A DNA stretch of 33,456 nt from positions 1 to 33,456 of the IMG/VR virus record IMGVR_UViG_3300034092_005311. One strand, given 5' to 3'. This DNA comes from a virus. The notes beneath the pieces were generated by a model. The model was not told where the DNA came from and did no database searches. It saw only the letters and a list, made by a program, of their open reading frames with translations. The position numbers were made by a program, and so were the translations under genes. Of this stretch, positions 1-6,938 are shown in pieces; positions within the stretch are counted from its first letter, which is position 1, and each line of letters opens with the position of its first letter.

Positions 1-201
1 TTATCGTGTGGTGCCGATTCTACCAATCTTACCATCAGATAGAATACGCTTAACATCATTTGCCAAGTCAAGTACGCCTTGTCTGAATGGGTCGATAAAC
101 ACATATGCTGCGGCTACAATAGCAATAACAATAACAGAAATAAGTAGCATGTATTCTACTGTTGATTGTCCTTCCTCGTCTTTTAGAAGCTCTGCTAGCA
201 T
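1..201 (-). CDS. Flp-type (type IVb) pilin-like protein, 66 aa
   Basis: Seen: a short N-terminal segment ends in E10-G11, followed by QSTVEY and a run of about 20 hydrophobic residues, then a short polar tail rich in D/K/R. Flp/TadE-type prepilins are cut by prepilin peptidase after G in a G-xxxxEY motif; here G11, E16 and Y17 fit exactly, so the mature form would be about 55 residues with an N-terminal membrane helix. The start is supported by an AGGAG sequence just upstream, and the gene is complete. Host Flp pilins build tight-adherence pili. No Tad secretion genes are nearby, so any pilus role would depend on host machinery. The surrounding genes are ordinary phage genes, so acquisition from a host is likely. 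It could alternatively act as a decoy or inhibitor of host pili; that is inference. Confidence 0.8.
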   Translation of the reverse strand: MLAELLKDEEGQSTVEYMLLISVIVIAIVAAAYVFIDPFRQGVLDLANDVKRILSDGKIGRIGTTR

Positions 202-210
202 GGTGTTCTC

Positions 211-315
211 CTATATTAAAAACATTTTATAGTAAGCGACAAATACGTTGATGATTGTGTACCAAAAGGTAATCATTGTTGCTTTAAAGATTGTATCTAT
301 TACAAAAATCTTCAA
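211..315 (-). CDS. Possible 34-aa single-helix membrane peptide (TTG start)
   Basis: A short frame starts at a TTG about 9 bases after a GAGG sequence and ends in TAG inside the ribosome-binding site of the pilin gene, giving the spacing of translationally coupled genes. The predicted peptide is almost entirely hydrophobic/aromatic (segments such as MITFWYTIINVFVAYY), enough for one membrane helix. An internal ATG at about 276 has no good Shine-Dalgarno sequence. It fills the gap between the pilin gene and the next gene upstream. Evidence is limited to position, coupling and hydrophobicity, so the call is tentative. Confidence 0.3.
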   Translation of the reverse strand: MKIFVIDTIFKATMITFWYTIINVFVAYYKMFLI

Positions 316-335
316 CCTATCGCGCCTCTATATAA

Positions 336-611
336 CTAGTTCGTTCTCTTTACAAAGTCGTCAAGCGATATATAATGCTCATCAACAAACTTACATGAAC
401 GAATAACTGAATATCCTGCTTCTACCTTTTCTGCGAAAGGCCACTCAATCGAATAATGCTTGAAAGGTATCTCACCAATACCGCTAACCATGCAGGTTTT
501 CTCTGCTATTCTCTTACGATATTGCTCTTCTGTTTCATGGTCCTGTCTAGACTCAAGGAAAGAATCAAGCATAAGAATATCGCCGGGTGAATACTTTGGC
601 TGATCATCCAT
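336..611 (-). CDS. Hypothetical protein, 91 aa
   Basis: Not recognised. The product is mixed acidic/basic and soluble, without a signal peptide or membrane segment; two cysteines and an aromatic-rich centre (HYSIEWPF) are visible. An AGG-type Shine-Dalgarno (GAGGAA) lies about 9 bases before the ATG. It is the first gene after the strong promoter at 785-813 and the long inverted-repeat leader at 632-766, so its expression probably depends on that structure. No function can be assigned from sequence alone. Confidence 0.75.
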   Translation of the reverse strand: MDDQPKYSPGDILMLDSFLESRQDHETEEQYRKRIAEKTCMVSGIGEIPFKHYSIEWPFAEKVEAGYSVIRSCKFVDEHYISLDDFVKRTN

Positions 612-631
612 CTATTTATTTCCTCACAAGT

Positions 632-766
632 TAAAGTAGACCTAAATAAAAACTCGTATAAATAGAGGAAACTTAAAGATAAATCAGCGTTCAAAGCTAT
701 TTATTAACAACAACAAGGGATTTAAGTTTAAACTACCTATGCGAGTTTTTATTTAGGTCTACTTTA
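632..766 (-). ncRNA. Long three-tier inverted repeat: structured leader RNA
   Basis: Positions 632-656 and 742-766 are a perfect 25-base inverted repeat. Inside it, after a G-T wobble and a few more pairs, 669-677 pairs with 721-729 (9 bases). Inside that, 679-688 pairs with 696-704 (nine pairs with one bulged base) around a 7-base loop. Transcription from the promoter at 785-813 would enter the repeat about 12 bases after initiation and leave it about 20 bases before the start codon at 611. The distal arm is followed by AACTTGTGAGG rather than a U run, so a simple terminator is unlikely. It may be a regulatory leader, a processed small RNA or a stability element. No known riboswitch or RNA family is recognised. 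Nothing codes in this roughly 200-base gap. Confidence 0.65.
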
Positions 767-784
767 TTTAATCCTCACATATAC

Positions 785-813
785 ATTATATCGTGTTGAA
801 CCTATTGCGTCAA
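785..813 (-). promoter_or_regulatory. Sigma70-type promoter
   Basis: On the minus strand TTGACG (-35, 808-813) is followed by exactly 17 bases and TATAAT (-10, 785-790). The -35 box overlaps the stop codon of the upstream gene. The predicted start lies near 778, just before the structured leader at 632-766 and the gene at 336-611. It has the only perfect -10 box among the seven similar promoters in the window. Confidence 0.75.
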
Positions 814-1097
814 CCGATTTTCTTTGCATACTTTGAAATATATTCTTTTGGTAGTTTAAACGTACCATCCGTAGAATATGAACGTGCTGGGAATATTATT
901 GTCGTACTATCAATATTTTTAAGCGTGAACATTTCGCCTTCTTCGCCTAAAACTGTTAGTGTTTCTCTATACTTGACGATCTGTCCTTTGTCCTTGAAAC
1001 GAAACTCATGTTCTATTGTATCGCCAATAGAAACAGTAATCTTACTCTTTTTTAGTCTAGAGGAGATAAGATTGGATAAGTCCAAAGTTTCGCTCAT
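810..1097 (-). CDS. Hypothetical protein, 95 aa
   Basis: Not recognised. The ATG at 1097 (MSETLDLSNL) is preferred over a longer upstream frame because AAAGG lies about 7 bases before it. The protein is soluble and beta-rich in appearance (alternating hydrophobic segments such as KITVSIGDTIEHEF and TIIFPARSY), without cysteines or membrane segments. It ends in TGA overlapped by the -35 box of the next promoter. Upstream (minus strand) is another small unknown gene, so it probably belongs to the 1.1-5.3 kb cluster of small accessory genes. Confidence 0.7.
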   Translation of the reverse strand: MSETLDLSNLISSRLKKSKITVSIGDTIEHEFRFKDKGQIVKYRETLTVLGEEGEMFTLKNIDSTTIIFPARSYSTDGTFKLPKEYISKYAKKIG

Positions 1098-1159
1098 AGT
1101 GAACCTTTTATTGGTGTTGTCGCAGCAATACATTTTAAATAGATAGGAAAGTCCCTATT

Positions 1160-1510
1160 TTACTCAACAAGATAAAGATTTGGTGGTTTTTCTACCTTAT
1201 AGTGTTCTAAATCTTCTTCATATTCCCAACGCATCTTGTCTAGTTTCATCCAATAAACCTTGGATATATTCGTTGTGATTGATTGATATTTAGACTTTGT
1301 TGAATCGTTGTATTCTTCTATTGTAGTATCATATTCCATTTCTCCTGTCAAGGGAGGGAATATCAAAAGTTCTTCAAGTTTTTCTACAACGATTCCAACA
1401 CCTAGTTTATCTTGGGTTTCGTTTATAAATATCTTGCCTCTTATTGTTTTCTTGCGGTTCTTTAGCTGCTTCAATACAACCAAATCACCTATTTGAAATA
1501 ACTGTTCCAC
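1160..1510 (-). CDS. Hypothetical protein, 116 aa (GTG start)
   Basis: Not recognised. The start is GTG, positioned 7 bases after a strong GGAGG sequence; an overlapping out-of-frame ATG two bases upstream is not used. The N-terminus (QIGDLVVLKQLKNRKKTIRG) looks like a small SH3/KOW-like beta barrel opening, as in many small phage proteins with a 'GDLV' start, but this is only a resemblance. The rest is charged, with an acidic C-terminal half. No transmembrane segment. It lies between a coiled-coil gene and another small unknown. Confidence 0.75.
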   Translation of the reverse strand: MEQLFQIGDLVVLKQLKNRKKTIRGKIFINETQDKLGVGIVVEKLEELLIFPPLTGEMEYDTTIEEYNDSTKSKYQSITTNISKVYWMKLDKMRWEYEEDLEHYKVEKPPNLYLVE

Positions 1511-1531
1511 ATTAAGACCTCCACAACAGCA

Positions 1532-1753
1532 TCATGCATCGCCAACGGTCTTTGTTGATTTCATAAAGTTTTCAAATATCTTTTGTTGTGCTTCTTTTAC
1601 TTCACTTATTTCCATTTCTTTTAGTTCGTCCAAATGCTGCCATAGCATTTCATTTTCATCTGCAAGTTCTTCAATCATGGTGCGAGCAAGCTTTACTTCT
1701 TTTTCAAGCTTCTTTATCTTTTGTAACAGCTTCTCTTTTTCTTCATCCTGCAT
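1532..1753 (-). CDS. Coiled-coil protein, 73 aa
   Basis: The product is dominated by heptad-like repeats of L/I with E/K over about residues 5-60 (for example KLLQKIKKLEKEVKLA), predicting a continuous coiled coil, with a short polar tail. Its ATG overlaps the TAA of the HAD-type gene upstream (TAATG), so the two are translationally coupled. Such short coiled coils are common in phages as oligomerisation partners; no specific family is recognised. Confidence 0.75.
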   Translation of the reverse strand: MQDEEKEKLLQKIKKLEKEVKLARTMIEELADENEMLWQHLDELKEMEISEVKEAQQKIFENFMKSTKTVGDA

Positions 1754-2358
1754 TATTCTTCGACCCCTACAATACTTCTAGCTCTCATTTTAATGTGAGG
1801 ATATTGATCTTTAAGTTCTAGTGCTGCTCTTACATTCTTTTCACTATCATCAAAAAACTCAATATCATTATAACCATTTAGTATTTTGTTTTCAATCCAC
1901 TCTTTCTTTTTTAATGGATTTGAGTCGTTAAGAGTTTCTATCTCTATTTCGTCTGGGTTTATTCCAACTACATTTTTGAGCCATTGTATTAAGCTTTCTT
2001 TTACCTTTGGTCCTCTTGCGGTTAGGATAGCTAACTTTCTATCTTCTCCTGTTACACCAGCATTATATATTCTTTTAAATATATTTGTGGTATATTTAAT
2101 CATTTTTGGATCAACGAGCGAATGAAACTCGGCATACGCATCATCGCCATAGTATTCACCCTCTTCTTCTTTTGGCTCATAAACGGCATATTCTGCTGGG
2201 GATAACATTCTGAACTTGCCATTTGGTAAGGTAAGCTTAACTCTACCAGTTGTGTGGACAAGAGTGTCGTCTAGATCGAACACACGCAGCTTTTTAACTG
2301 GCTCTGGATTATTGGCCTCATTTAGAAACTCTTTCCATTTTTTCATACTGACGTACAT
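1753..2358 (-). CDS. HAD-superfamily phosphatase-like protein with capsid-targeting-like leader
   Basis: HAD motifs are visible in order: motif I FDLDDTLVHT near residues 27-36 (nucleophile and acid/base Asp), motif II LTAR in the middle, and an acidic motif FFDDSEKN near the C-terminus that would bind Mg. This arrangement resembles phage nucleotide 5'-phosphatases and polynucleotide 3'-phosphatases; the substrate is unknown. The start at 2358 has AGAGGA 8 bases upstream. The first residues (MYVSMKKWKEFLNEA) resemble T4 capsid-targeting sequences (MKTYQEFIAEA) with a potential prohead-protease site after LNE, suggesting packaging in the head. It is coupled to the coiled-coil gene downstream. 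Confidence 0.8.
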   Translation of the reverse strand: MYVSMKKWKEFLNEANNPEPVKKLRVFDLDDTLVHTTGRVKLTLPNGKFRMLSPAEYAVYEPKEEEGEYYGDDAYAEFHSLVDPKMIKYTTNIFKRIYNAGVTGEDRKLAILTARGPKVKESLIQWLKNVVGINPDEIEIETLNDSNPLKKKEWIENKILNGYNDIEFFDDSEKNVRAALELKDQYPHIKMRARSIVGVEE

Positions 2359-2521
2359 TGTTGCTATCCTCTTTTGCGTTGTAATGTGCTTTAAGCTTTT
2401 TTCGTATCTTCTTCAAATGTTCTCTTTTATCGATTATTTGTACTTTTTTATTATTGTTTGCTTTATAAGAAGCAAAACTTAATATTGTATTTTTTACTAT
2501 ACAATATAAATAGGTCAAAAC

Positions 2522-2555
2522 ATTTAAAGGCACCATTTTCATGATGCCTTTAAAT
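2522..2555 (-). terminator. Hairpin terminator after the cupin gene
   Basis: A perfect 11-base stem (2522-2532 with 2545-2555) and 12-base loop lie 24 bases after the cupin stop codon; on the minus strand the stem is followed by GTTTTGACC. The 2359-2578 gap also holds a weaker AT-only hairpin near 2485-2510. I see no convincing gene here. Confidence 0.55.
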
Positions 2556-2578
2556 ATACATTCGTTTATTTTATTGCT

Positions 2579-2962
2579 TTAAATCGATGGAAAATCTGAT
2601 GCGTCTGATCTATTTCTTGCACGCTCATAATCATCTTGCAGTCTAACCACATCGTCCAGCTGTGATGTGGATACTTCTACTAGCTCTACTGCTTCTTCCC
2701 TTGCCTCAAACCTGTGGACGGTCTTGACAGGAACATGGAATGTATCACCCTCAACCATTTGAGTTACGATAAGTTCCTTATTGACTTCGTGATGAAGGAA
2801 CAGTCGTCCTTTAAGGACTCTGATGGTTTCCTCTTTCTCGTTATGATATTGTAGTGATAGCTTTGAGTTTGGGTTGATATATAGAATCTTACCAACATAC
2901 TTTGGTGTATGTGCCCAAATCTCCTCACTTCCCCAAGGTTTACTAACATATGTTGTAGTCAT
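2579..2962 (-). CDS. Cupin protein, mannose-6-phosphate isomerase-like, 127 aa
   Basis: The sequence follows the type II mannose-6-phosphate isomerase/GDP-mannose pyrophosphorylase cupin pattern: KPWGSEEIWAHT near the N-terminus, then YHNEKEETIRVLKGR (metal-ligand His and Glu of cupin motif 1), then VPVKTVHRFEA (motif 2 His), ending in the family-like 'VRLQDDYERA'. The family isomerises or binds phosphosugars, feeding mannose-derived sugars. The ATG at 2962 is chosen because GGAAGGAAG lies just upstream; it overlaps the stop of the AT-hook gene as TAATG. No other sugar genes are adjacent, so the phage use (glycan decoration or a host-capsule precursor) is inferred. Confidence 0.8.
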   Translation of the reverse strand: MTTTYVSKPWGSEEIWAHTPKYVGKILYINPNSKLSLQYHNEKEETIRVLKGRLFLHHEVNKELIVTQMVEGDTFHVPVKTVHRFEAREEAVELVEVSTSQLDDVVRLQDDYERARNRSDASDFPSI

Positions 2963-3606
2963 TAACTTCCTTCCTTCCAAAATAGTTTACTCTTTCTCTC
3001 ATTAGTAAAAAAGATTACTGACAGTCTGTTATCTCCCAATACCTTGAAATAATAAGGCATGAGATTGCCTAGCTTTTTTAGCTTTGATTTGCTCTGATTC
3101 CTATTCAAGTAGGAAATGCAGCCAGCATAAATGTCACTATCGCTATGACCAGCAGAACGCAAAGTATTAATGTCAACATTGATATACGCTACAACAGGAT
3201 AAATAGTATGCTGCGTCTTTAAAGGATACCTTGTGCTGGAATAGGAGCCTAGCTTCTGCTTATCATCGTCGCTTGTAGGGATGATGTTTAACCACTCATT
3301 GATAGGTTCAAACTTACATTCAAACGAATGCTGACAATCAATGAAAGGATTTACATAACCTCGTTGTGTATCTTGTACGTCGTTTTCAAAAACACTAACG
3401 TCTTGTGTATTCTCTTGGGAGACAATAATAGACTTACTTGACTTTGCACCACGCTTTTGAGGCTTGTTTGAGAGATTGATAGCTTTCGTGTTCTTGGAGC
3501 CGGGAGGTCTGCCACGACGCTTTGGTGCTGCTGCTTGCAATAGCTTTGGCTCATTGATAGTCTCCATTGTTTTTGGCTTGTTCTTGCTACCTTTTGGGCG
3601 ACCCAT
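2962..3606 (-). CDS. AT-hook DNA-binding protein, 214 aa
   Basis: Two AT-hook motifs are visible at the N-terminus: GRPKGSKNK (residues 2-10) and RRGRPPGSKN (30-39), each with the G-R-P core that inserts into the minor groove of AT-rich DNA. A basic low-complexity linker continues to about residue 60. The remaining 150 residues form a separate domain with no family I recognise (aromatic segments such as YPVVAYINVDI and LMPYYFKVLG). The gene is preceded by AGGAG overlapping the stop of the 50-aa gene upstream and ends as TAATG with the cupin gene. The genome is AT-rich, so the protein could bind phage DNA broadly as an architectural or regulatory factor (inference). Confidence 0.75.
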   Translation of the reverse strand: MGRPKGSKNKPKTMETINEPKLLQAAAPKRRGRPPGSKNTKAINLSNKPQKRGAKSSKSIIVSQENTQDVSVFENDVQDTQRGYVNPFIDCQHSFECKFEPINEWLNIIPTSDDDKQKLGSYSSTRYPLKTQHTIYPVVAYINVDINTLRSAGHSDSDIYAGCISYLNRNQSKSKLKKLGNLMPYYFKVLGDNRLSVIFFTNERKSKLFWKEGS

Positions 3607-3614
3607 ATTAGCTC

Positions 3615-3767
3615 CTAAAAATAAGTTGATGTAATGTGGTGTCCTGCTACTACAGCTATGACAGTAGAACCCTTAAAGAGTTCTAATGCCTCTTTTAGAG
3701 CCTCTGCACCACTTTTAGGACCATAGAATACTCTAACAAATCCATCGCCAATAACAGTCCAATACAT
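3615..3767 (-). CDS. Small hypothetical protein, 50 aa
   Basis: An ATG at 3767 is preceded by AGGGGTG at a normal distance, and the frame runs 50 codons to a TAG. The stop sits in the TTTTTAGGAG that forms the ribosome-binding site of the AT-hook gene, a coupling typical here. The product opens MYWTVIGDGFVRVFYGPKSG and continues with an alanine/leucine helix, ending in a beta-like VIAVVAGHHI segment. It resembles a compact alpha/beta mini-domain; no family recognised. It fills an otherwise empty 164-base gap. Confidence 0.65.
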   Translation of the reverse strand: MYWTVIGDGFVRVFYGPKSGAEALKEALELFKGSTVIAVVAGHHITSTYF

Positions 3768-3770
3768 ATT

Positions 3771-4055
3771 TCACCCCTTCAATAGATTCTTTTGCGAAGT
3801 CCTAACCTTCTCATAAACTGTTTCAGTATCGCCAAATACTGTAATATCATAGTTTCCAGTACCACCGCGTACAGTAATACGAGTGAAAGTCATTTTACTA
3901 TCAACTCCTAAATCTACCAACCTACCTTCTCGTAGAAAGGAGCTAAAACGGCTATCATCACGAATCATAACAACGTGTGCTGGATTTACAAATACATTCC
4001 TAACACTAATACGATTAGTTGCAGACTCTTCAAAGATTTCAGTAAGCTTAACCAT
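3771..4055 (-). CDS. Hypothetical protein, 94 aa
   Basis: Not recognised. The central part (VFVNPAHVVMIRD, then a beta-rich TFTRITVRGG) superficially resembles small beta proteins of the FlbD type, in which 'NP..I..I' begins a strand, but similarity is weak. No cysteines or membrane helices. Its start overlaps the stop of the next gene upstream, and it is followed after three bases by the 50-aa gene, so it is part of the same translationally coupled run. Confidence 0.7.
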   Translation of the reverse strand: MVKLTEIFEESATNRISVRNVFVNPAHVVMIRDDSRFSSFLREGRLVDLGVDSKMTFTRITVRGGTGNYDITVFGDTETVYEKVRTSQKNLLKG

Positions 4056-4297
4056 TATGTCTCCTTCTTTTGTATAAAAATGTTATTTAATGTTGTTGCC
4101 CAAAACTGACCATCAAGCCATATCTTGGCTGTATCCTCAGTATTATTTATAGATTTTATGAATATTGCAATGTAAGGTTTATCTGTTATCATAAACCTAT
4201 TAGGTGCTTTAATATTATCGGGATCAAATAATAAACAGCTTTGCGGTATGCGTACTAGATCCCCTTCTTTGTAAAAGTCACTCTCCATCATCTTCAT
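4055..4297 (-). CDS. Hypothetical protein, 80 aa
   Basis: Not recognised. The N-terminus (FYKEGDLVRIPQSCLLF) has the 'GDLVRI' opening of small SH3-like barrels seen in many phage proteins. Several in-frame ATGs occur (MKMM); 4297 and 4288 are both possible, and neither has a strong Shine-Dalgarno sequence. It overlaps the upstream gene by 20 bases in another frame, so translation probably depends on coupling. The stop overlaps the next ATG by one or more bases. Confidence 0.65.
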   Translation of the reverse strand: MKMMESDFYKEGDLVRIPQSCLLFDPDNIKAPNRFMITDKPYIAIFIKSINNTEDTAKIWLDGQFWATTLNNIFIQKKET

Positions 4298-4586
4298 ACT
4301 GTGGTAGCGGCTCGGATACAGGGACCGACTGTGTATTGCTAGCCATATGCTTAGTATAACCCGTTAGGATGGATTGGCAATCAACTAATCTGCGATCTAA
4401 TATAGCCAACTGCTTGCGTAGATTTTCAATATCTTGGATTGCAAGTATGGTATTCTTCTTTCTAATAAGTTCAATCAAACCACGCTTAGTGTGTTCAAGA
4501 TTTAGATTTGGAGTATCCGAAAGAAGCCTAGCTACTTCTTCGGGAACATCGTCTAGTTCGACGGTATAAGATAGGCTAACTTTCAT
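4278..4586 (-). CDS. Helical hypothetical protein, 102 aa
   Basis: Not recognised. Residues 1-20 are beta-like and acidic (SLSYTVELDDVPEEV); residues about 30-75 are a long amphipathic helix with heptad character (IENLRKQLAILDRRLVDC), followed by a disordered acidic tail. No membrane segment. The start overlaps the stop of the gene upstream (ATGA). Likely a small oligomeric accessory protein. Confidence 0.7.
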   Translation of the reverse strand: MKVSLSYTVELDDVPEEVARLLSDTPNLNLEHTKRGLIELIRKKNTILAIQDIENLRKQLAILDRRLVDCQSILTGYTKHMASNTQSVPVSEPLPQYEDDGE

Positions 4587-4990
4587 TTGATTACCTCTTC
4601 TGCTATCATTTTGATTGTAAGTTTATCTGTTGGGATAAATCTATCGGGTTCATATAGTGCTTGATTGCCAAGCTCTATCATTAGTGAACTGAGATACTTA
4701 TACATATAAGATATCTTAGACAGTTTGTCAAGTCCGCCAATATATGAAGGATGCAAATAAAGAACATTCCCATTCTTCATGCATACACCTATTGGAGTTT
4801 GTTCTACAAGCAATACACCATTTTTAAGCCACAAAACACCAGCCGTGTCTTTATGGCCGGTGCTTGCGACATATTGCATTTTGCTGCTCATACACCATTT
4901 ATAAATAACAGTAGAAATGGTATTAGATGTGTAGCTTTTCTTATTAGCTTTAAAATCTTTATAACATTCAGATATTTTACTTTCGTTCAT
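4583..4990 (-). CDS. Hypothetical protein, 135 aa
   Basis: Not recognised. A soluble mixed alpha/beta protein with three cysteines spread out (residues 9, 33 and 70), a central beta-rich part (GVLWLKNGVLLVEQTPIG) and a helical C-terminal third. No signal peptide or membrane segment. It ends as ATGA with the following gene. The 32 bases upstream hold no visible promoter. Confidence 0.7.
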   Translation of the reverse strand: MNESKISECYKDFKANKKSYTSNTISTVIYKWCMSSKMQYVASTGHKDTAGVLWLKNGVLLVEQTPIGVCMKNGNVLYLHPSYIGGLDKLSKISYMYKYLSSLMIELGNQALYEPDRFIPTDKLTIKMIAEEVIK

Positions 4991-5022
4991 TTGTATCTAT
5001 CCGACACAAACAATATAACATA

Positions 5023-5295
5023 CTATACTCTACTTAGCAAGTCCCAAACTTCTTTTATTACAACGGCTAATGTAGCAGAGGTTAATATCCACATAAACTT
5101 GGAATATGTGTCTTTCCATTGTTCTAAGGATCTGATTCTTGGGAACAAGCCTGTATCGGGGTCTTTTATTTTAGATAAGTCTTGAGTTATTTGATCTTGA
5201 CTATCTTTTAAATGCTCTACTGTATTTACAAGTCTATCAAGCTTTTTGTCTAAGCTAATAAATGCATCCTTAATATCTTGAAAATCAGTAGACAT
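5023..5295 (-). CDS. XhlA-like coiled-coil protein with C-terminal membrane helix, 90 aa
   Basis: The start at 5295 is chosen over a longer frame that runs into groEL, because GGAGG lies 8 bases upstream. Residues 1-45 are a coiled coil (DIKDAFISLDKKLDRLVNTV), then a short linker with PDTGLFPRI, a W-containing helix and one C-terminal membrane helix (FMWILTSATLAVVIKEVW). This layout matches XhlA/haemolysin-type proteins, which sit in the inner membrane and assist holin-endolysin lysis in some phages. No endolysin is beside it. An ACTATTTAG sequence 36-45 bases upstream is one of the candidate late-promoter-like motifs. Confidence 0.65.
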   Translation of the reverse strand: MSTDFQDIKDAFISLDKKLDRLVNTVEHLKDSQDQITQDLSKIKDPDTGLFPRIRSLEQWKDTYSKFMWILTSATLAVVIKEVWDLLSRV

Positions 5296-5339
5296 AAAAA
5301 GACCCTCCAAGCAGATAGTACGCCTACAACTAAATAGTC

Positions 5340-6917
5340 CTAACTTTTGACAACGGCATAGTTGGTTGTCAATAATGTTCCCGCTGCTGATACAGAGTTT
5401 TGTATGGCACAACGAGTAACTTTGGCAGGATCAATAATGCCAGCTTTAACCATGTGTTTTACACTTCCTGTTCGGAAATCATATCCCTCAAACCATTCAT
5501 CCTTACCTACAAGTTCTACTGTTTGAATGATTAGGTCTGGTGATCCACCAGCATTAAGTGCCATTTGTCTGATTGGTTCTTGACAAGCTTTCTCTACAAT
5601 CTGAAAGCCAAGCTTCTCTGCTTCTGTTAAATCTTCACGCTTTCTTATAAGCTGAGATAAACGTAGTAAAGCAACACCACCACCGGGTAGGATACCTTCT
5701 TGCTGTGCAGACTTAACTGCTTCTAGAGCATCCTCAATACGGTGCTTCTTCTCAATCATTTCGACTTCTGTTGCTGCACCTACACGGATGATAGCAATAC
5801 CACTTGCAAGCCGTGTAATGCGTTCCTGTAGCCTTGCAGCATCATGTAAGCTTTCTGTATCTGCTATCTCTGCTTTTAGTGTTTCAATGCGTTTGTCTAT
5901 CTCTTCAAATGAACCTTTACCACCAACGATTGTAGTTAGGCTCTTTGCTACTTCGATAGACTTGCAACGTCCAAAGTCTTTCAACTTAACGTCTGATAGC
6001 TTGATTCCTGCTGTGGATGAAATGTATGTGGCACCTACGGCTACTGCTAGGTCTTTAAGAATACCTCTACGCTCTTCACCGTATCTTGGAGCTTTAACAC
6101 CAACAACTTTCATTGTTCCTCTAACTGCATTCATAATAAGAGCAGCTAGGGCTTGTCCTTCAATATCATCTGCTACAATAACAAATGGTCTACCTTCTCT
6201 TGCAATCACTTCAAGAACTGGTAGCATTTCATTTACTGTTTCTAGCTTATGATCTGTTACAAGAATATATGGATCATCATATTTGACTACACCACGTCGC
6301 TCATCATTGATAAAAGCAGTAGCTAGATAACCACTATCAAAGCGGAATCCTTCAACAACATCCAAGGAAGTGTCCAAGGAACGAGCTTCTTCAATAGTAA
6401 TAGCACCATCTTTACCAGCTTTGTCAACAGCGGTCGCGATAAGCTTTCCAATAGAACGATCATTGTTAGCTGAAATAGTTGCAATATCTTCAATCTCCTG
6501 TTCGGATGAAATAGGTACTGCTATGTCTGTGATATGAGATACAATATCTTCTGCTGCCTTATCCATTCCTCTTTTTAGTTCAACAGGGGATACACCAGCA
6601 CTAATATATTTCTGTGCCTCACGAAGCATTGCACGCGCTAGGACGATGCTAGTAGTAGTACCATCGCCAGCCTGTGCAGCGGTTTGTTGCGAGGCTTGCT
6701 TGATTACTTGTGCTCCAAGGTTTTCAAATGGATCTTCCAAATCAATGAAGTTAGCAATCGTGACACCATCTTTGGTTACGATTGGTTTGTTTCCATCATA
6801 AAGGATTACGTTTCTTCCTTTTGGACCCAATGTAGATACAACATTGTCTGCTAACACATTAACACCTTGGAGCACTTTCTCGTTTAAAGTGCGACCATTA
6901 CAATACAGTTTGCTCAT
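5340..6917 (-). CDS. groEL: GroEL-type (group I) chaperonin, 525 aa
   Basis: A complete 60-kDa chaperonin. Equatorial ATP-site motifs are present (STLGPKGRNV, GDGTTT, and the hinge/equatorial ILPGGGVALLR). The IEDAL segment before it corresponds to the catalytic Asp398 region of E. coli GroEL. In the apical domain the GroES/substrate face is largely kept (MLPVLEVI, then ALAALIMN), but GYLSPYF is GYLATAF, losing one aromatic. The C-terminal GGM repeat tail is absent and the protein ends in NYAVVKS. A few large phages encode GroEL; it may fold phage capsid or enzyme proteins in the cytoplasm. It has its own promoter at 6939-6966 and GAGG before the ATG. No groES is adjacent, but a GroES-like gene lies at 23060-23341. 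Confidence 0.97.
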   Translation of the reverse strand: MSKLYCNGRTLNEKVLQGVNVLADNVVSTLGPKGRNVILYDGNKPIVTKDGVTIANFIDLEDPFENLGAQVIKQASQQTAAQAGDGTTTSIVLARAMLREAQKYISAGVSPVELKRGMDKAAEDIVSHITDIAVPISSEQEIEDIATISANNDRSIGKLIATAVDKAGKDGAITIEEARSLDTSLDVVEGFRFDSGYLATAFINDERRGVVKYDDPYILVTDHKLETVNEMLPVLEVIAREGRPFVIVADDIEGQALAALIMNAVRGTMKVVGVKAPRYGEERRGILKDLAVAVGATYISSTAGIKLSDVKLKDFGRCKSIEVAKSLTTIVGGKGSFEEIDKRIETLKAEIADTESLHDAARLQERITRLASGIAIIRVGAATEVEMIEKKHRIEDALEAVKSAQQEGILPGGGVALLRLSQLIRKREDLTEAEKLGFQIVEKACQEPIRQMALNAGGSPDLIIQTVELVGKDEWFEGYDFRTGSVKHMVKAGIIDPAKVTRCAIQNSVSAAGTLLTTNYAVVKS

Positions 6918-6938
6918 AAAAACCTCAATAGATATGGG

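Noticed and set aside
657-664. T4 late promoter TATAAATA on the plus strand (also near 2505, 8402, 28635)
   Set aside because: It would point away from every gene; no plus-strand genes follow. The minus-strand reading is treated as a separate, weaker motif.
506-694. 62-codon minus-strand frame across the structured leader
   Set aside because: It overlaps the gene at 336-611 out of frame and crosses the inverted repeat; no ribosome-binding site.
632-766. The inverted repeat as a simple rho-independent terminator
   Set aside because: The distal arm is not followed by a T run, the stem is unusually long and it lies just after a strong promoter.
793-1146. Plus-strand 117-codon frame
   Set aside because: It is antisense to a gene with a good ribosome-binding site, and all convincing genes are on the minus strand.
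2318-2542. A 74-codon Lys-rich frame between the cupin and HAD genes
   Set aside because: Its start lies in the loop of the cupin terminator, it overlaps the HAD gene by 41 bases, and its composition is what AT-rich intergenic DNA gives. It cannot be excluded but is not supported.
5296-5412. N-terminal extension of the XhlA-like gene into groEL
   Set aside because: A strong GGAGG precedes the ATG at 5295, and the extension would read the groEL end out of frame.
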